Positions 10,131 to 35,700 of a stretch of 64,000 nucleotides of DNA are shown one piece after another (positions within the stretch are counted from its first letter, which is position 1; every line of letters begins with the position of its first letter). A program made the translations under genes and the position numbers. The stretch comes from Pempheris klunzingeri (taxonomy: Eukaryota > Chordata > Actinopteri > Acropomatiformes > Pempheridae). The notes beneath the pieces were generated by a model. It worked only from the letters and a program-made list of their open reading frames with translations, made no database searches and was not told the DNA's origin. The stretch lies in the NCBI RefSeq assembly GCF_042242105.1, contig NC_092024.1, positions 3,481,501-3,545,500 of the forward strand, read 5' to 3'.

Positions 10131-11432
10131 TCACTTATAGCTACGCCTGAGATCTATGTGTTGTTGCCTCTCATAGAATTTAGAGAATTTATTGAAGATG
10201 TTAGTAATGGGCAGAGCCACGATCAGCAGCCCGCAGACGATGCACACAGTTCCTATCAGCTTCCCAGCGAGCGTAACGGGAAAGGTGTCCCCGTAGCCCA
10301 CGGTTGTCATGCTAATGGTGGCCCACCACCAGCCTATGGGGATAGTCTGCAGCTCCGACTCTTCAGATTCTTTCTCCACAAAGTAAATGAGGACAGAAAA
10401 CATGGAAATGCCCACAGACAGGAAAAGCACCAGCTGCCCTATTTCATGGGAGCTGTGTCGCAGCGTGGCGCCAAGAGAGCGAAGGCCGGCTGAGTGGCGA
10501 GCCAGTTTTAGGATTCGAAACACTCGCATCAACCTCAAAATCTGCACCACTTTGCCGACATTCTCCAGCTCAGTGTTCTCCCCTTCTTCCATGATATCAC
10601 AGGCCAGGGTGACATAGAAAGGCATAATTGACAGTAAGTCAATAATATTGAGAGGACTGCACAAGAACTTCTTGACCGATGGTGCAACAGCCAGGCGAAG
10701 AAGGAACTCAACAGAGAAGCACAGAACACAGAGGCTCTCAAAGAAAGCCAGCACTGGGTCCTCAGTCTCCTTCTCACTGAGATCCACTTCATGGACGGCC
10801 GGCATGCTGTGGATGCACATGGCAACGATTGAGATAATGACCAGACTTAGGGATGCTACAGCCAGCACTTTGGCTGAAGTGGAGTGACCTGGATTCTCAA
10901 GTCGAATCCAAATCTTCCTGCGGAGGTCTGCGCACCAGGAGCCTTCAAACACATCTATGTCCTCCTCTGAAGCTGACAGCTCCTCCATAGATGAGCCCGC
11001 GCTGTGGAACTGCAGTTCAGCACTCCCCTGATCCCAGTGCTTATCCCCAGCAAGCTCCATCAGTTCATGGAATTTGCTGCTGCAGCAGAAGTCCAAGTGG
11101 CGCTCCTTGATGCCCCAATACTCAATCTCTTGAATAAACGAGAACACGCACAACCCGTCTACCAGGTGGATTTTGCCTGTGAGGTAAAAGTTGAGAACGT
11201 AACAGAAAAAACGTGGGTTTCGGTCAAAATAGTACTCCATTTCAGAGGGGCTGAAGTCATCGCAGAGCTCCAGGATCGCTTCTTTGGAGCTACAACACAG
11301 GAGGCGACCCAGACGTGTCTGTGGGAACTGTTTCAGAACGTCGTGCTCCATTCGTTGCTTGAAACCACCAACATTGACGTTAATAAAGCAGTCATCAGGG
11401 CTGCGGCGATGAAGGATCTGTCCGTACGGCAT
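10131..11432 (-). CDS. kcns3: Kv9.3-like electrically silent K+ channel subunit (KCNS3)
   Basis: Modifier alpha subunit of voltage-gated potassium channels. Kv9 subunits do not form channels alone; they assemble with Kv2 subunits in the plasma membrane and change gating. One uninterrupted coding exon gives 433 residues. T1 domain is at about 16-117 (FINVNVGGFKQ, with the CC zinc motif near 116-117), S1 187-209, S2 226-250, S3 259-279 and S4 294-321 (RLMRVFRILKLARHS). S5 is at 330-352, the pore at 364-384 with filter TVGYGD (377-382), and S6 at 391-416. S6 reads ALPIT where conducting Kv channels have a PVP motif, as expected for silent subunits. The start MPYGQILHRR lines up with the KCNS3 N terminus. 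A splice acceptor at 11495-11497 suggests a separate 5' leader exon. The C tail is about 55 residues shorter than in human KCNS3. The KCNS family is certain; KCNS3 is the best fit. Confidence 0.93.
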   Translation of the reverse strand: MPYGQILHRRSPDDCFINVNVGGFKQRMEHDVLKQFPQTRLGRLLCCSSKEAILELCDDFSPSEMEYYFDRNPRFFCYVLNFYLTGKIHLVDGLCVFSFIQEIEYWGIKERHLDFCCSSKFHELMELAGDKHWDQGSAELQFHSAGSSMEELSASEEDIDVFEGSWCADLRRKIWIRLENPGHSTSAKVLAVASLSLVIISIVAMCIHSMPAVHEVDLSEKETEDPVLAFFESLCVLCFSVEFLLRLAVAPSVKKFLCSPLNIIDLLSIMPFYVTLACDIMEEGENTELENVGKVVQILRLMRVFRILKLARHSAGLRSLGATLRHSSHEIGQLVLFLSVGISMFSVLIYFVEKESEESELQTIPIGWWWATISMTTVGYGDTFPVTLAGKLIGTVCIVCGLLIVALPITNIFNKFSKFYERQQHIDLRRSYK

Positions 11433-13836
11433 GATGGAGCACCTCCTGGAAGCTGTTCAGGTAGCTTTGGTGAAAATCTCAGAGGCTTCGCTGCCTGCAC
11501 ACAAAGACACTGACATTACTACACCACACACTTTCTTGTATGTCATCTGAGCACAGTGAAGCACATTATTCTCAGAGCCACCAAGTATCACGTTGCATCT
11601 TGGTTTCTGTGACACCTGTAGTGGAATGGAGACATGACAGCATCACTGTGCTGTTTTTATTTACAATCTACGCATACAATCTTTCTACTTTCTATTTGTC
11701 CCACAACTTACAGAACGGACGTGAATGCAATAAACAATATCAAACTATTTTTTTTTTTTAAGATAGATGTGTAAGGTTGCATCAGACATGAACATTAAAA
11801 CAACCCTGACAAATAACATGTGACTCATTAGTTTTGATGTGATGGACAGCAGCTCATGTACTCAGAGCTCAGAGCATAAAACTGGTGCTGGTGAATTATA
11901 ACAAGGGCGCACCATTCATGTTTGGATAACAGACCTCTGTGCTGAGCAGTGCGGCCAACATTTGACATGCAAACACTGACTTGGTATTGGCATTAGTCAT
12001 CAGCCCTGCTGTCACTGCTGCTCGTGGCTCTTCAACAGCACTGTACTACTTGTATTGTGTTACGCGCGGTAACAGCGCGTCTCAAATTGCGGTGAAATGG
12101 CAAACGAAGGTCAGATTTGAAACGTTTGTGCAGCAATAAAAGTTGTCTGTTTTAGATTCTCAAAAATTTAAATCGATGGCTTAAAAAGTAGACGACTAAG
12201 GTGACATGAAACAGACTTTGTGCGACAGCTACGAGGACATTGGGGATCTTGCGCCAAATGATCCTAAAAGCGTGCCCAAAATATAAATTACGCAAATCAA
12301 GCCAGCGGTCACAGCAGGAGAATAATAGTTACTGATCAAGCATCTCTGCATAACCTTAGAAAGTGGAGGAAATGATTCAGCAGCATACCTGGCCATGTGC
12401 TCTCCTGTGGTCTCAGGGCTCGGTACGGTGGACCTGCGCTGCAGTGGTGTGATGTTTCCACGCACGGACCTGGTGTGTTTGTGAGTCCAGCGCAGGCGGA
12501 ACAGCCTCTGACATGACAGCTGATCTCACGGCCGGCTGGCTGGCACACATCATACCCCTCTGATAGGCAGCCTCCTCAATACATTTAAACTTTGATGTGT
12601 AATGTGCTACCGGTGCCCAGGGCGCGCCTCTTCATTAAGGTGTGCCAAACTTATCACTGTAAATAATTCATGCCTCTTATTCTTTAAGGGCTGCCTTCTG
12701 TGTCCCATGTGTTTTCACGTGTTTTCATGTTGCTGTGGATGTTCTCTGACATCTGGTTTGCCACTGACTATTTGTGTCACTAATAATATTGAACTTTTTG
12801 GAAAGTAAAACTCTAAAGCGAATAGAAAACCGCAGAGGGGCAGATCACATCACACATGGGTTACTGTACATACTCTAAATGAAGAGCCTGTTCCACGGTA
12901 TGTCGCTCTTTGCAGGTACATCATTTGCCCACAGTGAAATTATGCACGTCCTGCTGATGCAGACTTTGATGACCTGGCAGCAGAGGGAGGTGTGAAAGTG
13001 TGTGAGAAGGCTAGTCAAGATCCAGTGTTTCATCTAAGGCTGGCAGCATCAAACTGTGTGCTTAATATATATTATATACCAACATCCCTCTCTGGCAGTG
13101 ACAGCACCAGTATTAGTCTTCATCTGCCAGTGACTCTGGTTGTTTGGGGAAACAGACATTCATGTTAAAACCAGCATGTGCAGTATTTTACATGTGGAGA
13201 ATAATTCAATTGAGGTAATACACAGTACACCAAGTACAGGAGTAATATGGCTTAATTACTGAAATGAATTGAAGAGCCCCAGTGTGACGCCATAGAGAAA
13301 ACCTGCTGACAGAACTGGAACTCCTTATTTGAGTGTCAACCATTTAGCCAAAATGAAGCAATTATTAGTCCGTGTAAGTGATGATTAAAACCAATCTATA
13401 CACTGTTTAACGGTTTGTGATGCTGCAGCCGGCCCACTGATGCCGCTCATAGACAGCAGATGGCAGGAGGAGACTGTAACATGGATCACAACAGAACAGC
13501 GATGGTTACAGAGTGGTGGAGCCGTGAGGACGTGGTTTTCCTCTACATTTGTTCATGTTATTTTATGCAGCCATCAGTGTTGTGTGCATTGTTTTGCCAT
13601 GCAATCACCATGCTTACCATGACACAGCAACACAAAAGGCCAAAAATGTGCATCCTGTCAAATTCTGTCTTATCAGGTGTGAAGAATCGAAGCCACCAGA
13701 GAAGCAGTAAACACCACTGATGGTGAGGGCTTGACTGCTAGTTTCTACATGGACCAGTTGGCTCTAATGGTCTGAAAGCCTCGTGTCTTTTGCCGAACAA
13801 GAGGACATTAAAAGGTCAATTGTTGTATTAATGTGA
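11433..13836. other. kcns3 upstream region and kcns3-wdr35 spacer
   Basis: A splice acceptor next to 11494 (CTTTGTGTGCAG on the minus strand) implies that kcns3 has an upstream non-coding exon. A candidate donor (GTATGC) lies at 12383-12388, giving a possible leader exon of unknown length from 12389 upward. No other coding region was recognised, and the rest up to 13836 shows nothing I can name. Confidence 0.35.
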
Positions 13837-13837
13837 C

Positions 13838-13843
13838 TTTATT
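13838..13843 (-). terminator. poly(A) signal of wdr35
   Basis: AATAAA on the minus strand about 350 bases beyond the wdr35 stop codon. It predicts a 3' UTR of about 370 bases ending near 13820. Confidence 0.6.
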
Positions 13844-14194
13844 CAGTCTGTTTACATCCATATAAAAACAGGTAACAAAGAAGTTCATGTGTTTGACTGC
13901 ATTTAAGGTAAGAGAAATACATTTAGCTAAAATAATCAAGACATGTGTATTTAGTTATGTTTTCACTACTGACCCCACCTGGTTTCAGTTCAGGTGCTTG
14001 TTCCTTAGCATCTTCACAGCTGCCAACTTGAGTAACAACCACAAACTTAAACCCAATGCAGCTATTTCTGCAAGTAACTTCAGTCCTTCTGTTCCATAAA
14101 CTCAAAGAAACGTATAAGGTAACTGAAGGCCAATATGGCGCTTTGAAATGTGGTTTTCCCACACGACAATGGAGTTAACGTACGAGGCTGAGCT

Positions 14195-27769
<13,575 letters not shown>

Positions 27770-28154
27770 GGCGGCGGTGGTAACTTCACCTCTATTGCTT
27801 ATTAGTTATATTAGTTAACATAACAAGATCTTAGATTAGCGTAAGTCGGCAGACGGCTAAGTTAAAGTGAGCTACATTTGTTGAACCTGGCTAATTTAAC
27901 TGTCATGCGGCCTCCATCTGGTGCATGTAGCGTTAGCCTCAACCGTTAGCTTTGCTAGTTACGTTAACGTTACCTGCATAACGCGACAGAGTCAACGGTA
28001 ACAAAGACGGTAAACGGTAAATGTAGCCTCAAAAAGTAAAAGGCCGTCAAGCATTATGGTGAATAACGTTGGCAAATGTATTGGAAAAACTCAAATTCGA
28101 CGTTTCATTGCTGATAGGGAAAGACTGCCGTACTTCTAGGCTGTAGCTTCCCTC

Positions 28155-28170
28155 GGTCTCCCGTGGTAAC
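28155..28170 (+). promoter_or_regulatory. X-box-like (RFX) motif upstream of wdr35
   Basis: GTCTCCCGTGGTAAC fits the RFX X-box (GTNRCC, 0-3 spacer, RGYAAC) with one mismatch. It lies about 390 bases upstream of the wdr35 ATG. Ciliary genes are often controlled by RFX factors through such sites. The region also carries a cluster of GTAAC/GTTAAC-like repeats (27960-28020). This is an inference from motif and context only. Confidence 0.35.
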
Positions 28171-28406
28171 AGTAAACCGGAAGAGTTGGGTTTGGAGTCT
28201 TTCTGGTATTTGTAGTTTTTTTTGTTTGCGCGCAACGTTGTCTCTCAATTACTTTACCCTACTCTGAAAATTATGTATTAACCCACTACATAACTGACTA
28301 ACTGAATAAACCAGCACTCTAATTTAACACATTTTTGGATTTGATTATGTTTGCCAATGTAAAATAATATAAAACAAAAATCAGCTCTGTTTAATATATA
28401 AATATA

Positions 28407-28409
<3 letters not shown>

Positions 28410-28486
<77 letters not shown>
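28410..28486. repeat. TG then TA dinucleotide microsatellite
   Basis: About 28 bases of alternating TG followed by about 49 bases of alternating TA, between the 3' end of matn3 and the wdr35 promoter. Likely length-polymorphic. Confidence 0.9.
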
Positions 28487-28491
<5 letters not shown>

Positions 28492-28559
28492 GTGGCTTTG
28501 TAATGGAGTGCAAAAGTACACAGATACTTGATACGTATAGGCTCCGTTGTTTCAGAATA

Positions 28560-28565
28560 TTTATT
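28560..28565 (-). terminator. candidate poly(A) signal of matn3
   Basis: AATAAA on the minus strand about 1.1 kb after the matn3 stop codon, just before the dinucleotide tract. If used, the matn3 3' UTR is about 1.15 kb long and fills 28540-29695, in which I see no other gene. Confidence 0.4.
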
Positions 28566-29695
28566 TTCCATGTGCAACAATAGTCCCAATAGAAAATATA
28601 CAGGCAATTTGTTTACTGTCACAGAAGCACCAAAATATGTCATGCACATAACTTTCAGTTTATACAAAGACCACAAACACTAATTTCACTTGGTTTCACA
28701 AGTCTCATGGCTATGACAAAAAGTAGAAAATACAGTACGTGTATATATCTTATGAGGAAAATACCTTGGGGTGAAATACTGTTAACTGGTTACATAAACT
28801 AAGTAGACCTTAACTCAAAATCTCAGGGTTTCAGTCAGGACTACCTGAAACTTTGGTCCAAGACTTCCCAAGCGTGCAAAGTACTGAAGCGGTCCAATCG
28901 CCCTTAAACTCCCTAAATTGTTTTTCCTCTCTCCCCAAAACAAATGTACCTGTCCGTTACAAGCAAAACAATAATTACCAATTAATGTTGTGCAATGAAG
29001 TAGTTGAAATATTTCAGGTATCAGAGAAAAGGACTGTAGTACTTCACAGTGATGTAACACTGCTGTGGGCCAGTTGGATCAGACTTTATTTTGGTCTTTT
29101 CTCTGCGTAATAGTGCTGCAATCAGAGGGGTAACAACAATGCTCTTGTTGTATAAGAGATTAGTTGTTGTGGTGTGGTTATGGATAGAGGCTTTGTGTTC
29201 TAACAATAACACAAGAAAACAAGAAATGTGGATGCACAACAAGGATGTGGTTCAACACTTTGTCCACCAAAGACATTCATCATGAAAGTAAACATGTTTA
29301 AAAGGTTTTCATATATTTGTTTCGAAGTTTGCACCGCTATCTACTCTACAACTTCCCTAATTATCTTACATAGCTTGTGTTTCAACTCAATGGCTTACAC
29401 TGATAGGAGGAAATGTAGCTTCTCTTACAAATATACAGGTATATGTAAACATTTACACCAGTTATGCCTGACTTAGCTGTAAGAAGTAATGACAGTGTTG
29501 CAAATGCGAAATGGGGGTTTACAATACAAAACAGCGAGGCTAACAGTATACTGCACGAGAAATCGATACCATGCAGACATTTAAAAATATTTTTACTTAA
29601 ACATTAAAAAAAATTGAGGGTTACAGATTAATTCTGCTGGCCAAAAAAAAGTGAATACACTGCTAGTCCTCAACATGTCTTCTGGCATCGTCTTC

Positions 29696-29748
29696 TTAAT
29701 ACTGCGGCTGGGCCTCAATCAGGTTCACTTTGTCTGAAAGTTCATCTA
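29696..29748 (-). other. matn3: matn3 last coding exon, end of coiled coil
   Basis: Encodes [16 protein letters not shown] and stop TAA at 29696-29698. Its acceptor ends in AC, not AG, and belongs to the U12-type intron next to it. Heptad-compatible leucines and valine continue the oligomerisation helix begun in the previous exon. Confidence 0.88.
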
Positions 29749-32700
29749 GTGAACACATAGTCAAGGAAACAGATTTAAAAAACTGCAGTTGTAATGTTTA
29801 ACAGTTCATTGTGGTACTGAGCATTTGGACAAATGCACCACTGCAAATCCACAGACTTAAACTTCAGATTCAGATTCTTCTTATTGTCATTAGAAGTACA
29901 AACAGGACAAAAAGATTAGGGCGGCTGCCCAGACTACTGCACATTTCTAACATTTAAGAGGCACAAAATGTAAAGCAGATACTTCTCTCATATACAGTTT
30001 AAACTCCTTCTAAGCCCTCCAAGCAAAAAAGATATGTTTTCTGCTCAGCTCCTGAATGGTTGACTGTACTTTTTTCTGGAACACAATCTGAGCTTCACAC
30101 ATGCAGGCATCTTGGGTTATTTCACTTCTCATTTCCTCTGAAAGAATGAGAGAAATATGGAGAAAGTCAAAACAAGCTTCACCACATTCATTGCAGCCCT
30201 TTTGTAAAAGAAAAAAAAAAAACAACAACCTTGAAATTGATGTGATGATATGAGAATATTTTGGAGTTGATGAAATCAGATATAGGTTAGGTGTTGAGCA
30301 TAATAGATATTGATTGAAGAATGTAGCAGAGATTGGGTACAATTGTGATTTTTCTTTTGTGAGATTAGAAATTGTGTTACAAATGTTCACTAAATAATCA
30401 CTTCAGCTCGTTAATCACAGCCTAGGAGTGCTCAGATTACATGTTAATAATTGCTTCAGCAATATACTGACATATACATTCAATATCAAAGCAGTAAAAC
30501 AGATACAATCACAACAGACAACAGGCAAATAAACTACAACCAGTTTTTTTGGTCCTTTACTTGGACCAAAGTTCTGGGTGGGTTCACAACACAACTCTCT
30601 CATTCCTTAGGCCGGCAACACAAGACACGTTTATGGCCTATAAATAGTGCTGTGAATGGATGGATCAGTAGAAGTACTGGTTGTCTTTGGACACGGTAGC
30701 TTTGGTTTCAGTCAACTGCAGACATCTTCACAACTAAAGAATGCAAAAAGACAGATGTAAAAGGTATCATAACTAGTAAAAGCAAAGTTTATGCATTGTA
30801 ACCTTAAATCTATAGACAAGCCTCAGTGCCACAGGCTTGACCACACTCTGACTGACAGTACAGTGAAAGTTACATGTGTGAGAAAACGGTGTAAACATGG
30901 AATAAGTTGGAAAATGGCTTTTCTTCACCTTTTCAGTAACATCAAACTAATTTGTTTTTCTGATCTATCTCAAAATATTGAGGCAGTGCTATTGCAATCA
31001 AGGGTTAAATCAAGATCAAACCCAGTCAGGTATTGAGTCAATTGAACTGTGTGAATCATGGCACACTCTACTAACCTGGCTATCACAATTAAGTTAAGTA
31101 AAGCTAGATAGAAAAAGGCAGTCATTTTTCCAGCCACAATGTTGGCAGACTCCAAAGGACGGAGGACTTCCTCTTCTGGTATGTTGTCATGTTACATCAA
31201 GCCTGGTTCATCCGGTGGTGAAGCCATATCACCACCTATGGCTGTAGCCATCTCAGGCAAGGTGGTTTAGCCATTTGGTAAGATACTAGTCAAATTAATT
31301 TCACTAGATAATACCCTTTGAGCCATAAAAAGGTTAGGCACATCCTGATTCGTAAACCATTTAAATGGAAATTTCAGTACTCGTGTACGTCAGAAAATGG
31401 CCGAGCCTATGAATTCTTTAAGAAGGCAGAACCTGGGTGAAATATGACATGATTTAGGAAACCTAGTGTATATTGGATTGTGGAATATTAGTAAGCCAAA
31501 ACAGAAAGTGTCTGGAAAACTAGAATCTCACCTTAAAATGTGCTGCATACTTCAAGGTGGTTTGAGAACAGCTTTTGTCAAATCAAGCACATGGTCCAAA
31601 CAGTCTGATAAAGTCTCTTCAAGTAACATAGGGGGACAGTATTGAAGGAGTCCCTGGCCATCTGTTGAAACTTGGTTGCTCATAGTTCCTCTGAGGACTC
31701 ATGAAGATCATGTCCCATACATGCCTCACCTTTCCATACGTTAGTGCCTGTCTGGCCAAGCTCGGCAATCGATACAAGACAGCTCACAAGGCAATAATAA
31801 AACAAGGTTGGTTGCCAAATTCCTGAGACTAGAACTGATTTAGAATGTGAACAATCTTTTTGAATACACAGACACCATTATGCATGTTGAGAAAAAAATC
31901 CATATCCTTACGTGAGCATGTTTTCTGGTCTGCATTCAACACATATCCCTCTCGGCACTTGCAGTTGTATGAGACACCATTGTTGATACAAATATGCTGG
32001 CAGTCATGTCCCTGAGCACAAGCATCTGAACCTGGAAAGAGACACTCCAACATCTTACTGTCTTGATCCATGCAAATCAAGGTCTAGGCAGTCTCAGTTA
32101 TCACTACCTCAATATTCATGGAATCCTTTTCCAAAACATGACAATATACTGGATACCTTATGTGTCTAGCACAGTACAAGTGCCTAAGCAACTCTTGTTG
32201 CAGAAACCTTTGGAGCAAACACAGAACATCTTGAGGCACTGCACCAGTGCTTACTTGAGAGGAAGAACTTTCTTACGTGAGCATGTTTTCTGATCCATGT
32301 TCAACGCGTATCCCACTCGACACTTGCAGATGTAAGAGTTCCCATTGTTGACGCAAATGTGCTGGCAGTCATGTCCCTGGGCACATGCATCCAAATTCGA
32401 ACCTGAAAAGAAAAGCTCACACCTTGGTCACTTAGTCCAACAACACCATAAACAATCACTTGGCTTTTTGCAGAGCCTTTGATCACAGCTCCCTTTAATA
32501 GAAGTGGATGCTTCAGCCCTGTGACCAATACATTTCATCATTCCCAGTTGATATATCGCCGGCTTATTCACACTGACCCCAAAAACTCCCCACCAGCTCC
32601 TTCTCCCCATCAGAGCTTTTGGCGCTCTGATGAACCATGCCCTGTGGCTCCAAATGTGCTGCTTTGCGGAATATCTGGGATGCTGAATCCCACGACAGAC

Positions 32701-35700
32701 ACCAAATGTGCATATTGAAACAAATCAGGTGCTTACGTGAGCATGTTTTCCGGTCTGCATTCAAAACATATCCCACACGACACTTGCAGATATACAAGTC
32801 ATCACTGTTGACACAAATGTGCTGGCAATTATGTCCCTGGGCACATGCATCCGATCCTGAAAAGAAACACTTCCACATCTGACATCTGACAGCACCAAGC
32901 AAGAAGGTCTTGACCTGTTCAGAACTTCCAGATGACCAACTTCCCTATGAACAGTTCATGAAATCTATGGTCATGTACCCTGTCCCTTCAGTCTGAGCTT
33001 GTTCACAATCAGTTATTCCCAAACCATAACCTAATTTACATGATGAAATACATCTGACCTTGCATGAAGTGGCAATGAGTGCCTTTTTTTTTTTTTTTTT
33101 ACAGTTTACAGAAAAGCAAGATCATATCTTGTAGAAAGGACAAGGTTCTTACTTGAGCATGTTTTCCGGTCTGCATTCAAAACATATCCCACACGACACT
33201 TGCAGATATACAAGTCATCGCTGTTGACACAAATGTGCTGGCAATTATGTCCCTGGGCACATGCATCCGATCCTGAAAAGAAACACTTCCACATCTGACA
33301 TCTGACAGCACCAAGCAAGAAGGTCTTGACCTGTTCAGAACTTCCAGATGGCCAACTTCCCTATGAACAGTTCATGAAATCTATGGTCATGTACCCTGTT
33401 CCTTCAGTCTGAGCTTGTTCACAATCAGTTATTCCCAAACCATAACCTAATTTACATGATGAAATGCATCTGACCTCGCATGAAGTGGCAATAAGTGCCT
33501 TTTTTTTTTTTTTTTACAGTTTACAGAAAAGCAATAGTAATTCTAAGGAAATCAAGTACAGTGCACCAGAGATCATATCTTGTAGAAAGGACAAGGTTCT
33601 TACGTGAGCATGTTTTCCGGTCTGCATTCAAAACATATCCCACACGACACTTGCAGATATACAAGTCATCGCTGTTGACACAAATGTGCTGGCAATTATG
33701 TCCCTGGGCACATGCATCCGATCCTGAAAAGAAACACTTCCACATCTGACATCTGACAGCACCAAGCAAGAAGGTCTTGACCTGTTCAGAACTTCCAGAT
33801 GACCAACTTCCCTATGAACAGTTCATGAAATCTATGGTCATGTACCCTGTTCCTTCAGTCTGAGCTTGTTCACAATCAGTTATTCCCAAACCATAACCTA
33901 ATTTACATTATGAAATGCATCTGACCTCGCATGAAGTGGCAATAAGTGCCTTTTTTTTTTTTTTTTACAGTTTACAGAAAAGCAATAGTAATTCTAAGGA
34001 AATCAAGTACAGTGCACCAGAGATCATATCTTGTAGAAAGGACAAGGTTCTTACTTGAGCATGTTTTCTGATCTGCATTTAACACATATCCTAATCGACA
34101 CTTGCAGACAAATGAATCGTTAGTACTGACACAGATGTGCTGGCAGTCATGTCCCTGGGCACATGTATCCGAACCTGGAAGAAAAAAACACTTCCATGTC
34201 TGAAAGGCTCAATTTACAGCAATCAAAGAGGCCTTAGGAAGTAAGAGAACCTATGATGGGCCATTATGGTCTAGCACTTCAAATAATGGACCCTGAAGTA
34301 AACCTAAGACACTCCATCAAATCTAAAACAATGTCCAGGTTCTTACGGGAGCATGTTTTCTTGTCTGGATTCAACATATATCCAGCCCGACACTTGCAGA
34401 TGTATGAGTCATCACTGTTTATGCAAATGTGCTGGCAATCATGTCCAAGGGCACATGGATCAGAACCTGAAAAGAGACGTGTCCACATGTGATATGACAT
34501 TTCATGACATCATTCAAAGCAGGACTTGGATTGTTGGAGCCTCTGACTGGCCATTGTTTCTTTTACAATTGTAGCAAACCCTGCAGCCCCTGGGTTAGGA
34601 GCTATTAATGGGTGACCAATCCTTTTCCAACTTATTTAAAGCACTGCCATGTAAACCAGGTGTAGGTATCTAGGTGTATCAGCCCCAGTATCCCACCTTG
34701 CTGCCTGTTTAAAATAAAGTCACTACTGAACGTCCAAACGGTTACAGACAATCGACAAGGGCTGATATGGGTTTCTACAGCACTTGCTGACCAAGTGACT
34801 AATTTGGTGTTAAGCTGGCACTTCATATCATGGCCTGTGCTGCAATGCAATCAGACATTGTCTAAAGTGAGCAGTGCATTGAACATTATATCCGTCATGA
34901 CACATGCTGAAGTACGAATCACCATTTCTGACATAAATGTGCTAGCAGTCCTGACCCTGCGAACATGCAGCCAAACCTGGAGAGAGACTCTTAACTCACT
35001 CAGTCTAATTACACCTGACAAGCACCATTTAGCCAACTTCAATGGCCCCCATACCCCACATTCTGCCGCATTTAATCATGCACGTAAAATGATGGATTTT
35101 GAGGCAAACCTCAAGCACAGCACTACAACATGCACATTAAATGTAATGTGTAAAATTTAAGTTCTTACGTGAACATGTTTTCAAGTCTGTGTTCAACACA
35201 TATCCGTCATGACACCTGCAAAGGTGAGAATCGCCATTTTTGACACAAATATGTTGGCAGTCATGTCCCTGGGCACATGTATCCAGACCTGAAAAGAGAC
35301 ACTTCCACAGCTAACAATCCACACCTAATATAGCCCAACACTACCAGTTAACCAGTCAACAGTAATAAAAGAATAATAGAAGTCTTATTCTGAATTCATT
35401 CAAGCGCCTAAATGAATGCATTTTTGTAATAATCCATAAACCCTGCTAAAACATACGGTCAAGATTTCTATGTGAGCATTTTTTCCAGTAAGCAATCACC
35501 ACATTACATTCAATCATCCAATTTACAGTTTAAGTGTTTCTCTATGTGCCCAACTTGCTACTCATTGCATTAAAGTTTCTCATCAGCTCTAGCTGTAACG
35601 ATTTCAGTTGATATTTTTGGCAAACACCAATACAAAATGATTTTTTTTCCATAAAAATGCTTTTGTAACATTTCATCAATATATCTAAGACTGGAATTCA

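Noticed and set aside
11004-11513. 169-codon ORF on the plus strand
   Set aside because: It is antisense to the kcns3 coding exon and has no recognisable domain; it is a shadow of the conserved channel sequence.
28278-28676. 132-codon ORF on the minus strand
   Set aside because: It runs through the TG/TA microsatellite and encodes simple Tyr/Ile and His/Thr repeats.
30010-30035. matn3 C terminus reading straight through to a stop after HIFFAWRA
   Set aside because: The sequence after 30036 fits a U12 donor, and the spliced product restores the conserved coiled-coil end.
34795-35160. 121-codon plus-strand ORF
   Set aside because: Antisense across a decayed EGF exon and flanking intron; no independent coding signal.
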